DNA of 64,000 nucleotides from Salinisphaera sp. Q1T1-3 (GCF_003602005.1 NZ_QZWD01000011.1:1-64000); one strand, 5' to 3'; positions 25,586 to 37,795 are shown, numbered from the stretch's first letter. Made by a program: numbers and translations. The notes: generated by a model not told the origin, from the letters alone.

Positions 25586-26200
25586 GGCGCCGGTGAGATC
25601 GACACACGCCGGCGTGCGCGAAAGCGCGGCGCCGGCGTCCGGGGCCACGGCCAGACAGCCGGCGTAACCGGACGATAGACCGAGTGCCGCCAGCGGCCAG
25701 TCCTGGCCGTCGAGCCGTGCACGATCCGCGGTCAGCGTGATGGCGCGCACCCGCGCCAGCCCCACGCGGCCGCTGGCCTTGACCGTGGCCTCTCGGGCGC
25801 ACCAGGCCGCGAAGAAATCGTGCGTCTCGGCAGCGATCGCCGAGACCAGTCGCGACGAGATGCCGTCGCGACGCTGTTCTACATCGAGCCCGATCGGGCC
25901 GATCGCGCTCACCGCACAGGCCACGAGCGCGCCGGAGTGCGAAATCGAGAACCACGGCCCACCGGCGATCTCGGGCCGACCGGTCGCCGAGAAACCGATC
26001 CGGGCCAGCCGCGCCGCGTCGTCGCCGGTGGCGGCCAGACCGCGCCCGAGCAACCAGAGCCCGGCCACGGTGCGCGCCCGAGCGGCCGGACTCGTCATCG
26101 CAGCGACCCGATCACGATAGGCCGAGGGCAGCGTCTCGGACGCCGTGGCGGCAAACCGGGCCTCGCGCGCCTGATTGAGCAGGATGTAGAATACACGCAT
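25580..26200 (-). CDS. Sfp-type 4'-phosphopantetheinyl transferase
   Basis: The 206-residue protein has the PPTase motifs in order: WFSISHSG (about residues 83-90), GPIGLDVEQR (about 101-110, magnesium-binding Asp and Glu) and AAWCAREATVKASG (about 130-143, with the E...K of the W-x-x-KEA motif). It moves phosphopantetheine from CoA to the serine of carrier proteins. The neighbouring P450/acyl-AMP-ligase locus encodes an acyl-carrier domain, an obvious substrate. Divergent from the P450 gene. Confidence 0.88.
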   Translation of the reverse strand: MRVFYILLNQAREARFAATASETLPSAYRDRVAAMTSPAARARTVAGLWLLGRGLAATGDDAARLARIGFSATGRPEIAGGPWFSISHSGALVACAVSAIGPIGLDVEQRRDGISSRLVSAIAAETHDFFAAWCAREATVKASGRVGLARVRAITLTADRARLDGQDWPLAALGLSSGYAGCLAVAPDAGAALSRTPACVDLTGAS

Positions 26201-26203
26201 TGA

Positions 26204-26233
26204 TTAACGTTTTCTTTACGCGGTGCCTACAAT
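26204..26233 (+). promoter_or_regulatory. candidate promoter of the P450 gene
   Basis: TTAACG (26204-26209) and TACAAT (26228-26233) are separated by 18 bp in the short gap between the divergent PPTase and P450 genes. They match sigma70 boxes moderately. Confidence 0.35.
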
Positions 26234-26266
26234 TCATCGACCGTGGCCGCCGCGCGATTCGTCCCG

Positions 26267-27580
26267 ATGATGACAACAAGCCATTCTGACACCTTGAGCC
26301 GCCCCCCCGGGCCGGCCGAGCCATTTCCCATTGCCCCGGACGATGCCACGCGTGATGCGCTCGCCGGCTGGCAGCGCCGCTACGGCGATGTCTTCTGCGT
26401 GCCCGATATGCGCGGCGGCATGCCCCACTGGGTCGTCAACGAGCCGGCGCTCGTCCAGCAGGTGCTGGTCCGACAGGCCGGATCCTATACCAAGGGGATG
26501 GGGCTGGATCGCGTCAAGATCCTGCTCGGCAACGGCATCATGGTCAGCGAGGGGGATTTCTGGGCCCGTCAGCGGCGCTTGATGCAGCCGGCCTTCCGCC
26601 CGACGCGTCTGGCCGATTTCAATGCCATGATCTTCGACGAGAACATGGCACTGGCCGAGCGCTGGACCGAGGCGGCCACCGCCGGCCACAGCGTCGAGGC
26701 AGAAGCCGCAACCAGCGAACTGACGCTGATCATCGTGCTGAAATCCATCTTCGGCGCCGACTATGAACAGCTCGTGGCCGCCGGTCGCGACCCGTTCGCC
26801 CTGCTGACCGAGGAATCCACGCGTGACCTGAAGTTCGCTGCGCGTTTTCGTGGCCTGCGACCGGTCGTCAACGATCTCATCGAGCGTCGCCTGGCCGAGC
26901 CGAAGACCGACTTCGATTTCCTGGGCTATCTGCTGGCCGCACGCACGCGCGACGGCGAGTCGATGAGCCGGGCGGCGCTGATCGACGAGGTGCTCACGCT
27001 GATCGTGGCCGGCCATGAAACCACAGCCAGCGCGCTGGCCTTTGCCTGGTATCTGATCGCCTCCCATCCGACGGTACGGGACCGACTCCAGGCCGAAGCC
27101 GATGCCACCGACCTGACACGCCTGCGCGAAACCGGCGGTGTGGCGCGCGACACGCTGGCCTATACCGATCACGTAATCGCCGAAGTCCTGCGCCTTTACC
27201 CACCCGGCTGGCTGCTGTCACGTCGGGCCACGCGCACGCACGAACTGGCTGGGCGCCCCGTCGCAGCCGGCACGCAGGTCTTCATCTGTCCGTGGATGCT
27301 GCATCGCCATCCGGCGCAGTGGCCGGATCCGAACCGTTTCGATCCGGATCGCTTCGCTGCGACCGATACGAATCGTCATCGCCTGGCCTACATTCCCTTC
27401 GCCGCGGGGCCGCGCCACTGCGTCGGCGAGCACATGGCCGCCACCGAAATGCGCGTGCATCTGGCCACGCTGCTGTCCCGTTTCACCCCCGAATGGCGGG
27501 GCAGGACGACGCCGCGGCTCGAATCCGCGATCAATCTACGGCCCGCCGACGGAATCCCTTTACAATTGTCGTCCCGTTGA
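26267..27580 (+). CDS. cytochrome P450
   Basis: Starting at ATG 26267 (a GTG at 26243 is the alternative) the protein has 437 residues. The I-helix oxygen-activation motif AGHETT is at 248-253, the ExxR helix in EVLRLYPP near residue 310, and the heme loop FAAGPRHCVGE with the heme-thiolate Cys385. The sequence is closer to CYP4/CYP102-type fatty-acid hydroxylases than to soluble camphor-type P450s, judging from the AGHETT and RLYPPGW motifs. No redox partner is next to it. It lies 180 bp before a fatty-acyl-AMP ligase, so hydroxylation of a fatty-acyl substrate is likely. Confidence 0.9.
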   Translation: MMTTSHSDTLSRPPGPAEPFPIAPDDATRDALAGWQRRYGDVFCVPDMRGGMPHWVVNEPALVQQVLVRQAGSYTKGMGLDRVKILLGNGIMVSEGDFWARQRRLMQPAFRPTRLADFNAMIFDENMALAERWTEAATAGHSVEAEAATSELTLIIVLKSIFGADYEQLVAAGRDPFALLTEESTRDLKFAARFRGLRPVVNDLIERRLAEPKTDFDFLGYLLAARTRDGESMSRAALIDEVLTLIVAGHETTASALAFAWYLIASHPTVRDRLQAEADATDLTRLRETGGVARDTLAYTDHVIAEVLRLYPPGWLLSRRATRTHELAGRPVAAGTQVFICPWMLHRHPAQWPDPNRFDPDRFAATDTNRHRLAYIPFAAGPRHCVGEHMAATEMRVHLATLLSRFTPEWRGRTTPRLESAINLRPADGIPLQLSSR

Positions 27581-27760
27581 GGCACTTCTGGTGGCAACGT
27601 GCCGGTTCCGCGACCGGCAGGACATCGGGAGCGCCGAGTGCCTGCGGCACACGAACGACGTCGGCACGGGCATGCCTGCACCCCGGCCGGACCGGTTTCG
27701 CGAGTGTCGCGGGCATGCCATCAGACACGCCTTGAGGACGACCCCACCGGTGAGCCGCCC

Positions 27761-29722
27761 ATGACTTCGTTTTCCACACTCGCCGAGGCGCTCGACGCCG
27801 CGGCCAAGACCGACGCCGAGATCGGCTTCATCGACGGCGCCAACGACGAGCGTCGCCTGAGCTTCCGCCTGCTCTCGCGCGCGGCCGAGCGCATGCTGGC
27901 CGTATTGCAGGCCGAGGGGGCGACAGCCGGTGAGCCGCTCATCCTGTTCGTGCCGGACAATCTGCGTTTCCTGCAATTCTTCTGGGGGGCGATCTACGGC
28001 AACATCACGCCGGTGCCGGTCGCCGCCGGCGCCACGCCGGCGCATCTGGCCAAGCTGGTCAAGGTATGGCGCCACATGGGCGAGGCGCGCGTGGTGATCG
28101 ATGCCAAGCATCTGGCCCGTGTACGGGCCCACCTCGAAGCCGAAGGGGATGCCGAAGCCGCCGAACGTCTGGCCGCCCGGGCGCTTTCCGACGAGCCACC
28201 CGGTGTGGAGAGCGCGGCACGGCGCGCCACGCCAGCGCCGGACGACACCGCGTTCATCCAGTTCTCTTCCGGCTCGACCGGCGATCCGAAGGGCGTGGTG
28301 CTCTCGCACGCCAACGTACTGGCCAATATCGAGGCGATCGCCCGAGGGTCGGACTTCGCCGATAACGAAGTCGCCGTCTCCTGGATGCCGCTGACCCACG
28401 ACATGGGCCTGATCGGCTTCCATCTGACGCTCGTGGTACAGGCCTTCAACCACTATCTGATGGCCCCGGATCTGTTCGCCCGGCGCCCGCTGCTGTGGCT
28501 GGACAAGGCCAGCGAGAAACGGGCCACGCTGCTGTGCTCGCCGAATTTCGGCTATCGCCACACCCTGCGCGCGCTGGCAGCCCGCGGCATGCCCGAGGAT
28601 CTGGATCTATCGGCCGTACGCCTGATCTACAACGGCGCGGAGCCGGTTTCGGCCGCTCTGGCCCGCGAATTCACGGCGGCGCTGGCACCGGCCGGCCTGG
28701 CCGACAACGTCATGTTCTGTGTCTACGGGCTGGCCGAGGCGAGCCTGGCGGCGACGTTCCCGCCGGCCGGAGGAGGGCTGACCAGCGTGCGCGTCGCCCG
28801 TGACGAGCTGGGTGTGGGCGATAACGTCCGCTTCGATGATTCGGAACAGGCCATCGAGCTGGTCGATCTGGGCACACCCGTGGTCGGCGCCGATCTACGG
28901 ATCGCCGATGCCGCAGGGATGCCACTCACCGAGGATACGGTCGGTCGCGTCCGGATCACCGGCCCGAACGTCACTGCCGGCTATCACGAGAATCCCGAAG
29001 CCAATGCGGCCGCCCTGGTCGGCGACGGCTGGCTCGATACCGGCGATCTCGGCTTCATTCACGAAGGCCATCTGTTCATCACGGGCCGTGCGAAAGAGAT
29101 CATCTTCGTCAACGGCGCCAACCACTACCCGCAGGACATCGAGGCCGTGGCCGCCAACGCCGAGACCGTGGAAGCCGGCAAGATCGCCGCCGCCGGCATC
29201 CGGGCGCCCGGCGCCGATGCCGACGCGCTGGTGCTGTTCGTGGTCTTTCGCGGGCACACGCCGGACTTCGTACCGATCGCTCGCGACGTCGCCCAAGCGG
29301 TCAACCAGGGCACCGGCCTGGCGGTCGACCGCGTGATCCCGGTGCGCCAGATCCCGAAGACCACCAGCGGCAAACCGCAACGCGCCGAGCTGGCCCGTGA
29401 GGCCGCACGCGGCGACTACGACGCGGTCGTCGCCGAACTGGCCGCCTTGATGGCCCCCGCCGACAGCGAAGACGCCCCGACAGCCGGTGACCGGGCCGAC
29501 ACCGCGGCGATCCTGAAGACGATCTGCGACGAGGTGGCTCCGGACAAGCAGATCGGCCCGGACGACAGTCTGTTCGAAATCGGCCTGTCTTCACTGGAAC
29601 TGGCGCAGATCCACGAAGGCATCGAGGCGCGCTGGCCGGACCGGCTTGAAGTCACCGATCTGTTCGATTACCCGACGATCAACGATCTCGCGGACTTTCT
29701 CGACGATCGCACGACGGCCTGA
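27761..29722 (+). CDS. fatty acyl-AMP ligase with C-terminal acyl-carrier domain
   Basis: The 653-residue protein is an adenylate-forming enzyme with the P-loop FSSGSTGDPKG (168-178), a VSWMPLTHDMGLIG segment and a WLDTGDLGFIHEGHLFITGRAKE region typical of fatty-acyl-AMP ligases. A C-terminal carrier domain (about 575-653) contains DDSLFEIGLSSLEL, with phosphopantetheine-accepting Ser611. It should activate a fatty acid as acyl-AMP and load it onto its own carrier arm. The start was chosen at the first ATG before the conserved N-terminus. Neighbours are a P450 and a PPTase. No ketosynthase or NRPS follows, so the final acceptor is unknown. Confidence 0.88.
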   Translation: MTSFSTLAEALDAAAKTDAEIGFIDGANDERRLSFRLLSRAAERMLAVLQAEGATAGEPLILFVPDNLRFLQFFWGAIYGNITPVPVAAGATPAHLAKLVKVWRHMGEARVVIDAKHLARVRAHLEAEGDAEAAERLAARALSDEPPGVESAARRATPAPDDTAFIQFSSGSTGDPKGVVLSHANVLANIEAIARGSDFADNEVAVSWMPLTHDMGLIGFHLTLVVQAFNHYLMAPDLFARRPLLWLDKASEKRATLLCSPNFGYRHTLRALAARGMPEDLDLSAVRLIYNGAEPVSAALAREFTAALAPAGLADNVMFCVYGLAEASLAATFPPAGGGLTSVRVARDELGVGDNVRFDDSEQAIELVDLGTPVVGADLRIADAAGMPLTEDTVGRVRITGPNVTAGYHENPEANAAALVGDGWLDTGDLGFIHEGHLFITGRAKEIIFVNGANHYPQDIEAVAANAETVEAGKIAAAGIRAPGADADALVLFVVFRGHTPDFVPIARDVAQAVNQGTGLAVDRVIPVRQIPKTTSGKPQRAELAREAARGDYDAVVAELAALMAPADSEDAPTAGDRADTAAILKTICDEVAPDKQIGPDDSLFEIGLSSLELAQIHEGIEARWPDRLEVTDLFDYPTINDLADFLDDRTTA

Positions 29723-29733
29723 AGCCGCCCGGA

Positions 29734-30468
29734 TCAGCGCCGGCCGGGCGCGGGGCTGACGCCGAATTCCCCGTCGGCGGCGACGTCCAGCCGGGCCAAC
29801 CGGTCGCCGAGTACCGCGGCACGCGCCTCGGCGTCATCGCCCCGGGTCATCTCGATCGGCGCGCCGATATGGATGACCACGCGGGCAAACGGTTTCGGGA
29901 TGATCAGCGCATCCCATGAGCCGAGCTGCCAGTAGCGGTCCGCGGCAAAACTCATCGGCAGCATCGGCGTGCGCGTGAGCTGGGCGAGACTGGGCGTACC
30001 CGGCTTGGCCACCTTAGCCGGCCCGTGCGGGCCGTCGGGATGCATGATCGGCGATACCCCCTCGCGGATCACGCCGTACATGTCGCGCAGCGCGCGCGCT
30101 CCGGTCCGGTTGGCCGAGCCGCGGATCACCCGGGCGCCGAAGCCGTCGACGACAGCAGCGATCAACTCGCCATCGCGTGAGGGCGAGACCAGAAATCCCG
30201 GCTGCAGACCCGCGCTCCGTCGCGAGAGCAGCCAGCCGACGCTGTAGACGAGCCGTTGATGCCAGCAGCACAGCAGCACGGGCTGCCCGGCATCCGTCAG
30301 GGCGTCCAGATGCGATGCACCGCGCACGCCGACAGGACGCAGCGTGGCCACCAGCAACCGGGCGAGCCCACGGACGAGCGGTGCCATGACGGCGACAAAC
30401 ACGCGCTGGCGTCTCGACAGGGCGGTGCGGGCAGTGCGTTGCTGATGCGCGCGGGATTGACGACTCAT
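29734..30468 (-). CDS. DUF374 lysophospholipid-acyltransferase-like protein
   Basis: The 244-residue protein has a basic N-terminus, a hydrophobic anchor and the DUF374 motifs: LLCCWHQRL (the His of the H-x4-D-like catalytic motif), SPSRDGELIAAV, IRGSANRTGARAL and MHPDGPHGPAKVAKPG. DUF374 proteins belong to the LPLAT acyltransferase superfamily and resemble lipid A late acyltransferases, acting at the inner membrane. It is convergent with the acyl-AMP ligase gene, extending the lipid theme of this locus. Confidence 0.85.
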   Translation of the reverse strand: MSRQSRAHQQRTARTALSRRQRVFVAVMAPLVRGLARLLVATLRPVGVRGASHLDALTDAGQPVLLCCWHQRLVYSVGWLLSRRSAGLQPGFLVSPSRDGELIAAVVDGFGARVIRGSANRTGARALRDMYGVIREGVSPIMHPDGPHGPAKVAKPGTPSLAQLTRTPMLPMSFAADRYWQLGSWDALIIPKPFARVVIHIGAPIEMTRGDDAEARAAVLGDRLARLDVAADGEFGVSPAPGRR

Positions 30469-30638
30469 ACCAACCTTGGATCGCGACCCTGATGCGGGCC
30501 GGTGAACTCGTTAGACTTGGGGCTCGTGTAAACCGCGCGGTGCTCGTTCGCCACGCGGGGACCAGACCGACCATAGACTAACCGATCGCCGACCGGCCCC
30601 CGACAGACTGCCGATCGTGCCGCAAACGAGCGCCCTGC

Positions 30639-32117
30639 ATGTCCGCAATCGAAAAACTCTACGGCCACGCGCCCGCCCTGCTGACCGATCTCTATCAGCT
30701 GACGATGGCCTATGCCCACTGGGCAGGCGGCACCGGCCAGCGCGAGGCCGTGTTTCACCTGTTCTATCGTCAGGCCCCCTTCGATAACGGGTTCGCGCTG
30801 GCCACCGGCGTGCAGACCGCGATCGACTACGTCACGGAAATGCGCTTCACCGACGAAGACGTCGCCTATCTGGCCACGTTGAAGGACAACGCGGGCGGTC
30901 CGTTGTTCGACTCGGGCTTTCTCGATTATCTGCGCGATTTCGCCTTCTCCGGCGAGGTCCATGCCGTCCCCGAGGGCACGGCGGTATTCCCGCATCAGCC
31001 CATGCTGCGCGTCTGTGGCCCGATCATCGAGGCCCAGCTGCTGGAAACCGCGTTGCTCAACCTGATGAACTTTCCGACCCTGGTCGCCACCAAGGCCGCA
31101 CGCATCGCGCACGCCGCCGGCGGCGACCCGGTGCTGGATTTCGGCCTGCGCAAGGCCCAGGGCATCGATGGCGGCGTCTCGGCCGCCCGCGCAGCCTATA
31201 TCGGGGGCTGCGCGGGAACCTCCAACGTGCTGGCCGGACGGCTGTTCGGTGTACCGGTCTCGGGCACGCACGCCCACGGCTGGGTCATGGCCTTCGATGA
31301 AGAGATTGATGCCTTCGATGCGTATGCCAGGGCCCTGCCCAACAACTGCGTGTTTCTGGTGGATACCTACAACACCGTCGAGGGTATCGAGAACGCCATT
31401 CGTGCCGGCGAGAAACTGCGGGCCAACGGTTACGACATGGCCGGCATTCGCCTGGATTCGGGCGATCTCGCACAGTTGTCGCGTCGGGCACGGCGTCGCC
31501 TGGACGCAGCCGGCTTCCACCACACGAAGATCGCGGCCAGTTCCAGCCTCGACGAAAGCGTGATCGCGGATCTCAAGGCTCGCGGGGCCCCGATCGTGCT
31601 ATGGGGCGTCGGTACCAAACTGATCACTGCCCAGCCGGATGCCGCCCTCGACGGGGTCTACAAGCTCGGCGCGATCCGCGAGGATTCCGGGCGCTGGTCG
31701 TATCGGATGAAGATGAGCGACACGCCCGGCAAGCTCACCCGGCCCGGGTTGCAGCAGGTGCGTCGCTTCACCGACACATCGGGCGAGCCGGTCGCGGATC
31801 TGCTCTTCGACGAAGCCTCCTGGTCGACCGCCTGGGCCGGCGGCGTTGCCGAGTACGAACGCCATTTCGCCGCCGACGATCCGCACGTCGACCTGCTCAA
31901 GCCCATGGTGCGCGACGGCGTTCGCCTGGAGGCCGCCCCGGCGTTGTCGACCATCCGCGATTACGCCCAGTCGCAGTTCGCCTACTTCGCTGCACGTCCG
32001 AATTATCCGGCGCTGATCGATCATTATCTGGACGAATCCACAGATGCCCTGCGCGACTGGCTCGCCTGGCGGCACACCGACGGCGCGTCCTTCCGCGAAG
32101 GTGGTACCGATGCATGA
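30639..32117 (+). CDS. pncB: nicotinate phosphoribosyltransferase
   Basis: The 492-residue protein starts with the family motif LLTDLYQLTMAYAHW (residues about 11-25). It contains FGLRKAQGIDGG, SGTHAHGWVMAFDEE (the catalytic His region, about 209-223) and IRLDSGDLAQLSR (about 266-278). It converts nicotinate and PRPP to nicotinate mononucleotide for NAD salvage. It belongs to the longer bacterial subfamily. The downstream pncA gene starts eight bases before its stop codon, forming a two-gene NAD-salvage operon. Confidence 0.94.
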   Translation: MSAIEKLYGHAPALLTDLYQLTMAYAHWAGGTGQREAVFHLFYRQAPFDNGFALATGVQTAIDYVTEMRFTDEDVAYLATLKDNAGGPLFDSGFLDYLRDFAFSGEVHAVPEGTAVFPHQPMLRVCGPIIEAQLLETALLNLMNFPTLVATKAARIAHAAGGDPVLDFGLRKAQGIDGGVSAARAAYIGGCAGTSNVLAGRLFGVPVSGTHAHGWVMAFDEEIDAFDAYARALPNNCVFLVDTYNTVEGIENAIRAGEKLRANGYDMAGIRLDSGDLAQLSRRARRRLDAAGFHHTKIAASSSLDESVIADLKARGAPIVLWGVGTKLITAQPDAALDGVYKLGAIREDSGRWSYRMKMSDTPGKLTRPGLQQVRRFTDTSGEPVADLLFDEASWSTAWAGGVAEYERHFAADDPHVDLLKPMVRDGVRLEAAPALSTIRDYAQSQFAYFAARPNYPALIDHYLDESTDALRDWLAWRHTDGASFREGGTDA

Positions 32118-32730
32118 CACCCTGCTGCTGGTCGATATCCAGAACGATTTCCTGCCGGGCGGCGCCCTCGCGGTGCCCGAAGGCGACGCCGTGGTGCCGA
32201 TCGCCAACCGGCTGATGCCGCACTTCAGCCACGTGGTGGCCAGCCAGGACTGGCACCCCGCCGATCACGGCTCGTTCGCGGCGCATCATCCGGGCACGAA
32301 ACCCTTCGATATCGGCGAACTCGACGGTCTGGAACAGATCCTCTGGCCAACCCACTGCGTGCAGCACACGCCCGGCGCCTCGTTTGCCAGCGGCCTGGAT
32401 ATCGCTCGCATCGACCACGTCGTGCGCAAGGGTGACGACGCCCGTATCGACAGCTATTCGGCCTTTCACGACAACGGCCATCGCAAGGCCACCGGCCTGG
32501 CCGACACGCTCCACGCGCGGGGCAGTCGCCATCTGTTCGTGATGGGCCTGGCCGCAGACGTATGCGTGAAATTCACGGTGCTCGACGCGCTGGCCGAGGG
32601 GTTTGTCGTGACGCTGATCACCGACGGCGTGCGCGGCGTCGACATGACCGCCGGCGATACCGACGCCGCGATTCAGCTCATGCACGAGGCCGGCGCCAGG
32701 ATCGGCACCACGGTACAGCTTATCTCCTGA
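32110..32730 (+). CDS. pncA: nicotinamidase
   Basis: The 206-residue isochorismatase-fold enzyme has the catalytic Asp in LLVDIQNDFLPGG (residues about 5-18) and metal ligands in QDWHPADHGSFA (about 49-60). It also has WPTHCVQHTPGA and the nucleophile Cys in GLAADVCVKFT (about 147-157). It deaminates nicotinamide to nicotinate, the substrate of the overlapping pncB product. The 8-bp overlap implies coupled translation. Confidence 0.95.
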   Translation: MHDTLLLVDIQNDFLPGGALAVPEGDAVVPIANRLMPHFSHVVASQDWHPADHGSFAAHHPGTKPFDIGELDGLEQILWPTHCVQHTPGASFASGLDIARIDHVVRKGDDARIDSYSAFHDNGHRKATGLADTLHARGSRHLFVMGLAADVCVKFTVLDALAEGFVVTLITDGVRGVDMTAGDTDAAIQLMHEAGARIGTTVQLIS

Positions 32731-35468
<2,738 letters not shown>

Positions 35469-35479
35469 GAACCGATATC

Positions 35480-35507
35480 GCGCGGCCGGCGTCCGTCGGC
35501 CGCGCGC
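35480..35507. repeat. 10-bp perfect GC hairpin after thiC
   Basis: CGCGCGGCCG and CGGCCGCGCG face each other across eight bases, 11 bp after the thiC stop. There is no T tract, so it may protect the transcript end or attenuate rather than terminate. Confidence 0.45.
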
Positions 35508-35535
35508 GCCCCCATCGGACAACGAGGAGAAGACC

Positions 35536-35910
35536 ATGCAACGGTTTGCCTGGCTGCTGGGTATCGCGGTACTCGGCGCCGCCCTGACGCCGAATCTGGC
35601 CAGTGCCCTTGATCGGCGCGATTTCACGACCACGGCCAGCACGGCGGGAACGACGGCCTACATCGTGGGCAAGCACGACAAGGACGATCTCGCCCGCGCC
35701 CACGACTTCGCCGACAACCAGCATCTTGCCCTGCAACGCGAAGCCGCCCGCGGGCAGGGCGAGCATCTGGCCGCGCTGGCGGCGCTGCTCGAGCGTGATC
35801 CTGTCGACTTCGGACCGTGGATGCAGTCGCACTACGCGGCCCTGTATCCCGCATCCGCAGCACATTCGGCGAACCTGGTCGATCGCATCACCGCTCTGCA
35901 CGCCAGCTGA
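35536..35910 (+). CDS. DUF3015-like periplasmic protein, paralog of the 5972 gene
   Basis: The 124-residue precursor has a Sec signal peptide (cleavage near LASA-LD, residue 25) but no lipobox. The mature domain contains ARAHDFADNQHLALQRE, ARGQGEHLAALAALLE and WMQSHYAALYP. These align with the equivalent segments of the lipoprotein at 5972-6403, so the two are paralogs. The start follows a GAGGAGA ribosome binding site. Function unknown; periplasmic location inferred. Confidence 0.72.
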   Translation: MQRFAWLLGIAVLGAALTPNLASALDRRDFTTTASTAGTTAYIVGKHDKDDLARAHDFADNQHLALQREAARGQGEHLAALAALLERDPVDFGPWMQSHYAALYPASAAHSANLVDRITALHAS

Positions 35911-35920
35911 TCACGCCGCC

Positions 35921-36856
35921 GTGACCACAGCCTATTTCTCGGCCCACGACATCTGTCGCGGGCATGACATGGGGGCCGGCCATCCCGAACAGCCCGGGCG
36001 ACTGGCCGCCATCGAACAGGGCCTGGAAGTCGTCGGCATTCAGGACGCGCTGTGGCGCTGTGCGGCACCCGAGGCCTCGCTCGACGCTATCAAACGCGTG
36101 CATGACCCGTTCTACGTCGACGAGCTGTTCGCTATCGCCCCGACGCGTGGGCGGGTCCCACTGGACGGCGACACCACCCTGATGGCCGGCTCGTTGCCAG
36201 CGGCAAGACGCAGTGCTGGCGCTGCCATCGCAGCCGTGGATGCAGTGATGGCCGGCCAGGCCGCCAATGCCTTCTGTGCGACGCGGCCGCCCGGCCACCA
36301 CGCCGAATACGCCAAGGCGATGGGATTCTGTTTCTTCGACAACATCGCCATCGCGGCTGCCCATGCGCTCGCCGCGCACGGCCTGAGTCGGGTCGCGATT
36401 CTCGATTTCGACGTCCATCACGGCAACGGCACCGAGGATGTATTGCGCCATGAACCCCGTGTGCTGTTCTGCTCGTCGTACGAAAATCCGCTGTTTCCCT
36501 ACACCGACGACACCTGCGTACCGGGCAAGCTGATCAAGACCCCACTGCGGGCCGGCACCGCCGGGCGTGTCTTTCGGGACGCCATCGAGCGCGACTGGCT
36601 GGGGGCGCTGGATGACCACGCGCCGGAGCTGATTCTGGTTTCGGCCGGCTTTGACGCGCACCGAGCCGATCCGCTGGCCAATCTGAATCTGGAAGCCGAG
36701 GATTTCGCCTGGGTCACCGAGCGCATCCTGGATATGGCCGCGCATCACTGCGATGGACGCGTGGTTAGCGTGCTCGAGGGCGGTTATGCACTGGATGCCT
36801 TGGCGGCCTCGGCTGCGACTCATGTCCAGACGCTGCTGACGCGCGGCCAGCGATGA
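35921..36856 (+). CDS. histone-deacetylase-family amidohydrolase
   Basis: Read from a GTG at 35921, eleven bases after the DUF3015 stop, the 311-residue protein carries the HDAC/acetylpolyamine-hydrolase motifs: GAGHPEQPGRLAAI near the N-terminus, RPPGHHAE (the tandem catalytic histidines), GFCFFDNIAIAA, ILDFDVHHGNGTED (zinc ligands) and LVSAGFDAHRADPL. Bacterial members deacetylate acetylpolyamines or other small amides or proteins. Its end overlaps the next small secreted-protein gene by four bases (ATGA). Confidence 0.92.
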   Translation: MTTAYFSAHDICRGHDMGAGHPEQPGRLAAIEQGLEVVGIQDALWRCAAPEASLDAIKRVHDPFYVDELFAIAPTRGRVPLDGDTTLMAGSLPAARRSAGAAIAAVDAVMAGQAANAFCATRPPGHHAEYAKAMGFCFFDNIAIAAAHALAAHGLSRVAILDFDVHHGNGTEDVLRHEPRVLFCSSYENPLFPYTDDTCVPGKLIKTPLRAGTAGRVFRDAIERDWLGALDDHAPELILVSAGFDAHRADPLANLNLEAEDFAWVTERILDMAAHHCDGRVVSVLEGGYALDALAASAATHVQTLLTRGQR

Positions 36857-37269
36857 ACCGATCGCGCAAGCTCGTTCTCGCCGCCGCGATGCTGTGCGCT
36901 CCGTTTCAGGCTGCGTTCTCGGCCGCCCCCGGCGGCGGCAGTCAGCCACAGCGCGCCCCCGCCTATATCCGGCTGGGGCCGATGCCGGCGCATCCGGCCC
37001 GGCACCTGACGCGCCAGCATCGAAGCGCGCCCGGATGCGCGCCGCCGGGCGCGCTCTATATCGCCAATCAGGCCCAGAATTACCCGTTGCATATCGTATT
37101 GCGCCGCCGTGCAGCGCCGAGCGGCGGCCCGCATCGGTTCGAGACCGTACTCGCCCCGCAGGCTGTGGCAGTGCGCGTCGGCTGCGACGCCGCCGCCGGT
37201 GCCCCCGGTCACTGGCAACGTGACCGGGTCGAGTTCGTGATACCGAAATCCGATCGCACCGGCCCCTGA
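36853..37269 (+). CDS. hypothetical secreted protein
   Basis: The 138-residue product has a signal peptide (MNRSRKLVLAAAMLCAPFQAAFSAA, cleavage near residue 24). It is translationally coupled to the deacetylase gene by an ATGA overlap. The mature part is rich in Pro, Arg and Ala with two cysteines (CAPPG, VGCDA) and ends with a beta-like stretch. I recognise no domain. The overlap and signal peptide support a real gene. Confidence 0.6.
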   Translation: MNRSRKLVLAAAMLCAPFQAAFSAAPGGGSQPQRAPAYIRLGPMPAHPARHLTRQHRSAPGCAPPGALYIANQAQNYPLHIVLRRRAAPSGGPHRFETVLAPQAVAVRVGCDAAAGAPGHWQRDRVEFVIPKSDRTGP

Positions 37270-37372
37270 ACGACGAGCGCGATGATGGCGTCGGCGCTGT
37301 CGCGCCGTACTACTTGCCCCGGTGCCGGTCGCGATCCGTATCATGCGGGTATCGACCCAACGCGCCCGTGTC

Positions 37373-37795
37373 ATGAATCTGCTTCTGCTGAACGGACCGA
37401 ACCTCAATCTGCTCGGTCAACGCGAACCCGACATCTACGGGTACGAGACGCTGGCCGATATCGAGGCAACCACGCAGGCACACGCCGAAGCCCGCGGGGC
37501 GGCGCTGACCGCGCTCCAGACCAATCACGAAGGCGAGATGATCGATCGCATCCATGCCGCGCGTGGCACGGTCGATGCCATCATCATCAATCCGGCGGCC
37601 TGGTCGCACACCTCGATCGCGTTGCTCGATGCGCTCAATGCGTTTGAAGGCCGGGTGGTGGAGGTGCATCTGTCGAACATCCATCGGCGCGAGGCGTTCC
37701 GTCATCACTCTTATATCTCGGCCCGGGCCGACGCGGTACTGGCCGGCATGGGAGCGTATGGTTATCTCGCCGCAGTGGACTGGCTGATGCGCTAG
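37373..37795 (+). CDS. aroQ: type II 3-dehydroquinate dehydratase
   Basis: The 140-residue protein has the type II signature LLLLNGPNLNLLGQREPDIYG (residues 3-23), including the catalytic Tyr in REPDIYG. It also has QTNHEGEMIDRIH, IINPAAWSHTSIALLDAL and VEVHLSNIHRREAFRHHS with the active-site His. It dehydrates 3-dehydroquinate in the shikimate pathway as a cytoplasmic dodecamer. accB/accC, common neighbours of aroQ in gammaproteobacteria, do not follow. Confidence 0.96.
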   Translation: MNLLLLNGPNLNLLGQREPDIYGYETLADIEATTQAHAEARGAALTALQTNHEGEMIDRIHAARGTVDAIIINPAAWSHTSIALLDALNAFEGRVVEVHLSNIHRREAFRHHSYISARADAVLAGMGAYGYLAAVDWLMR

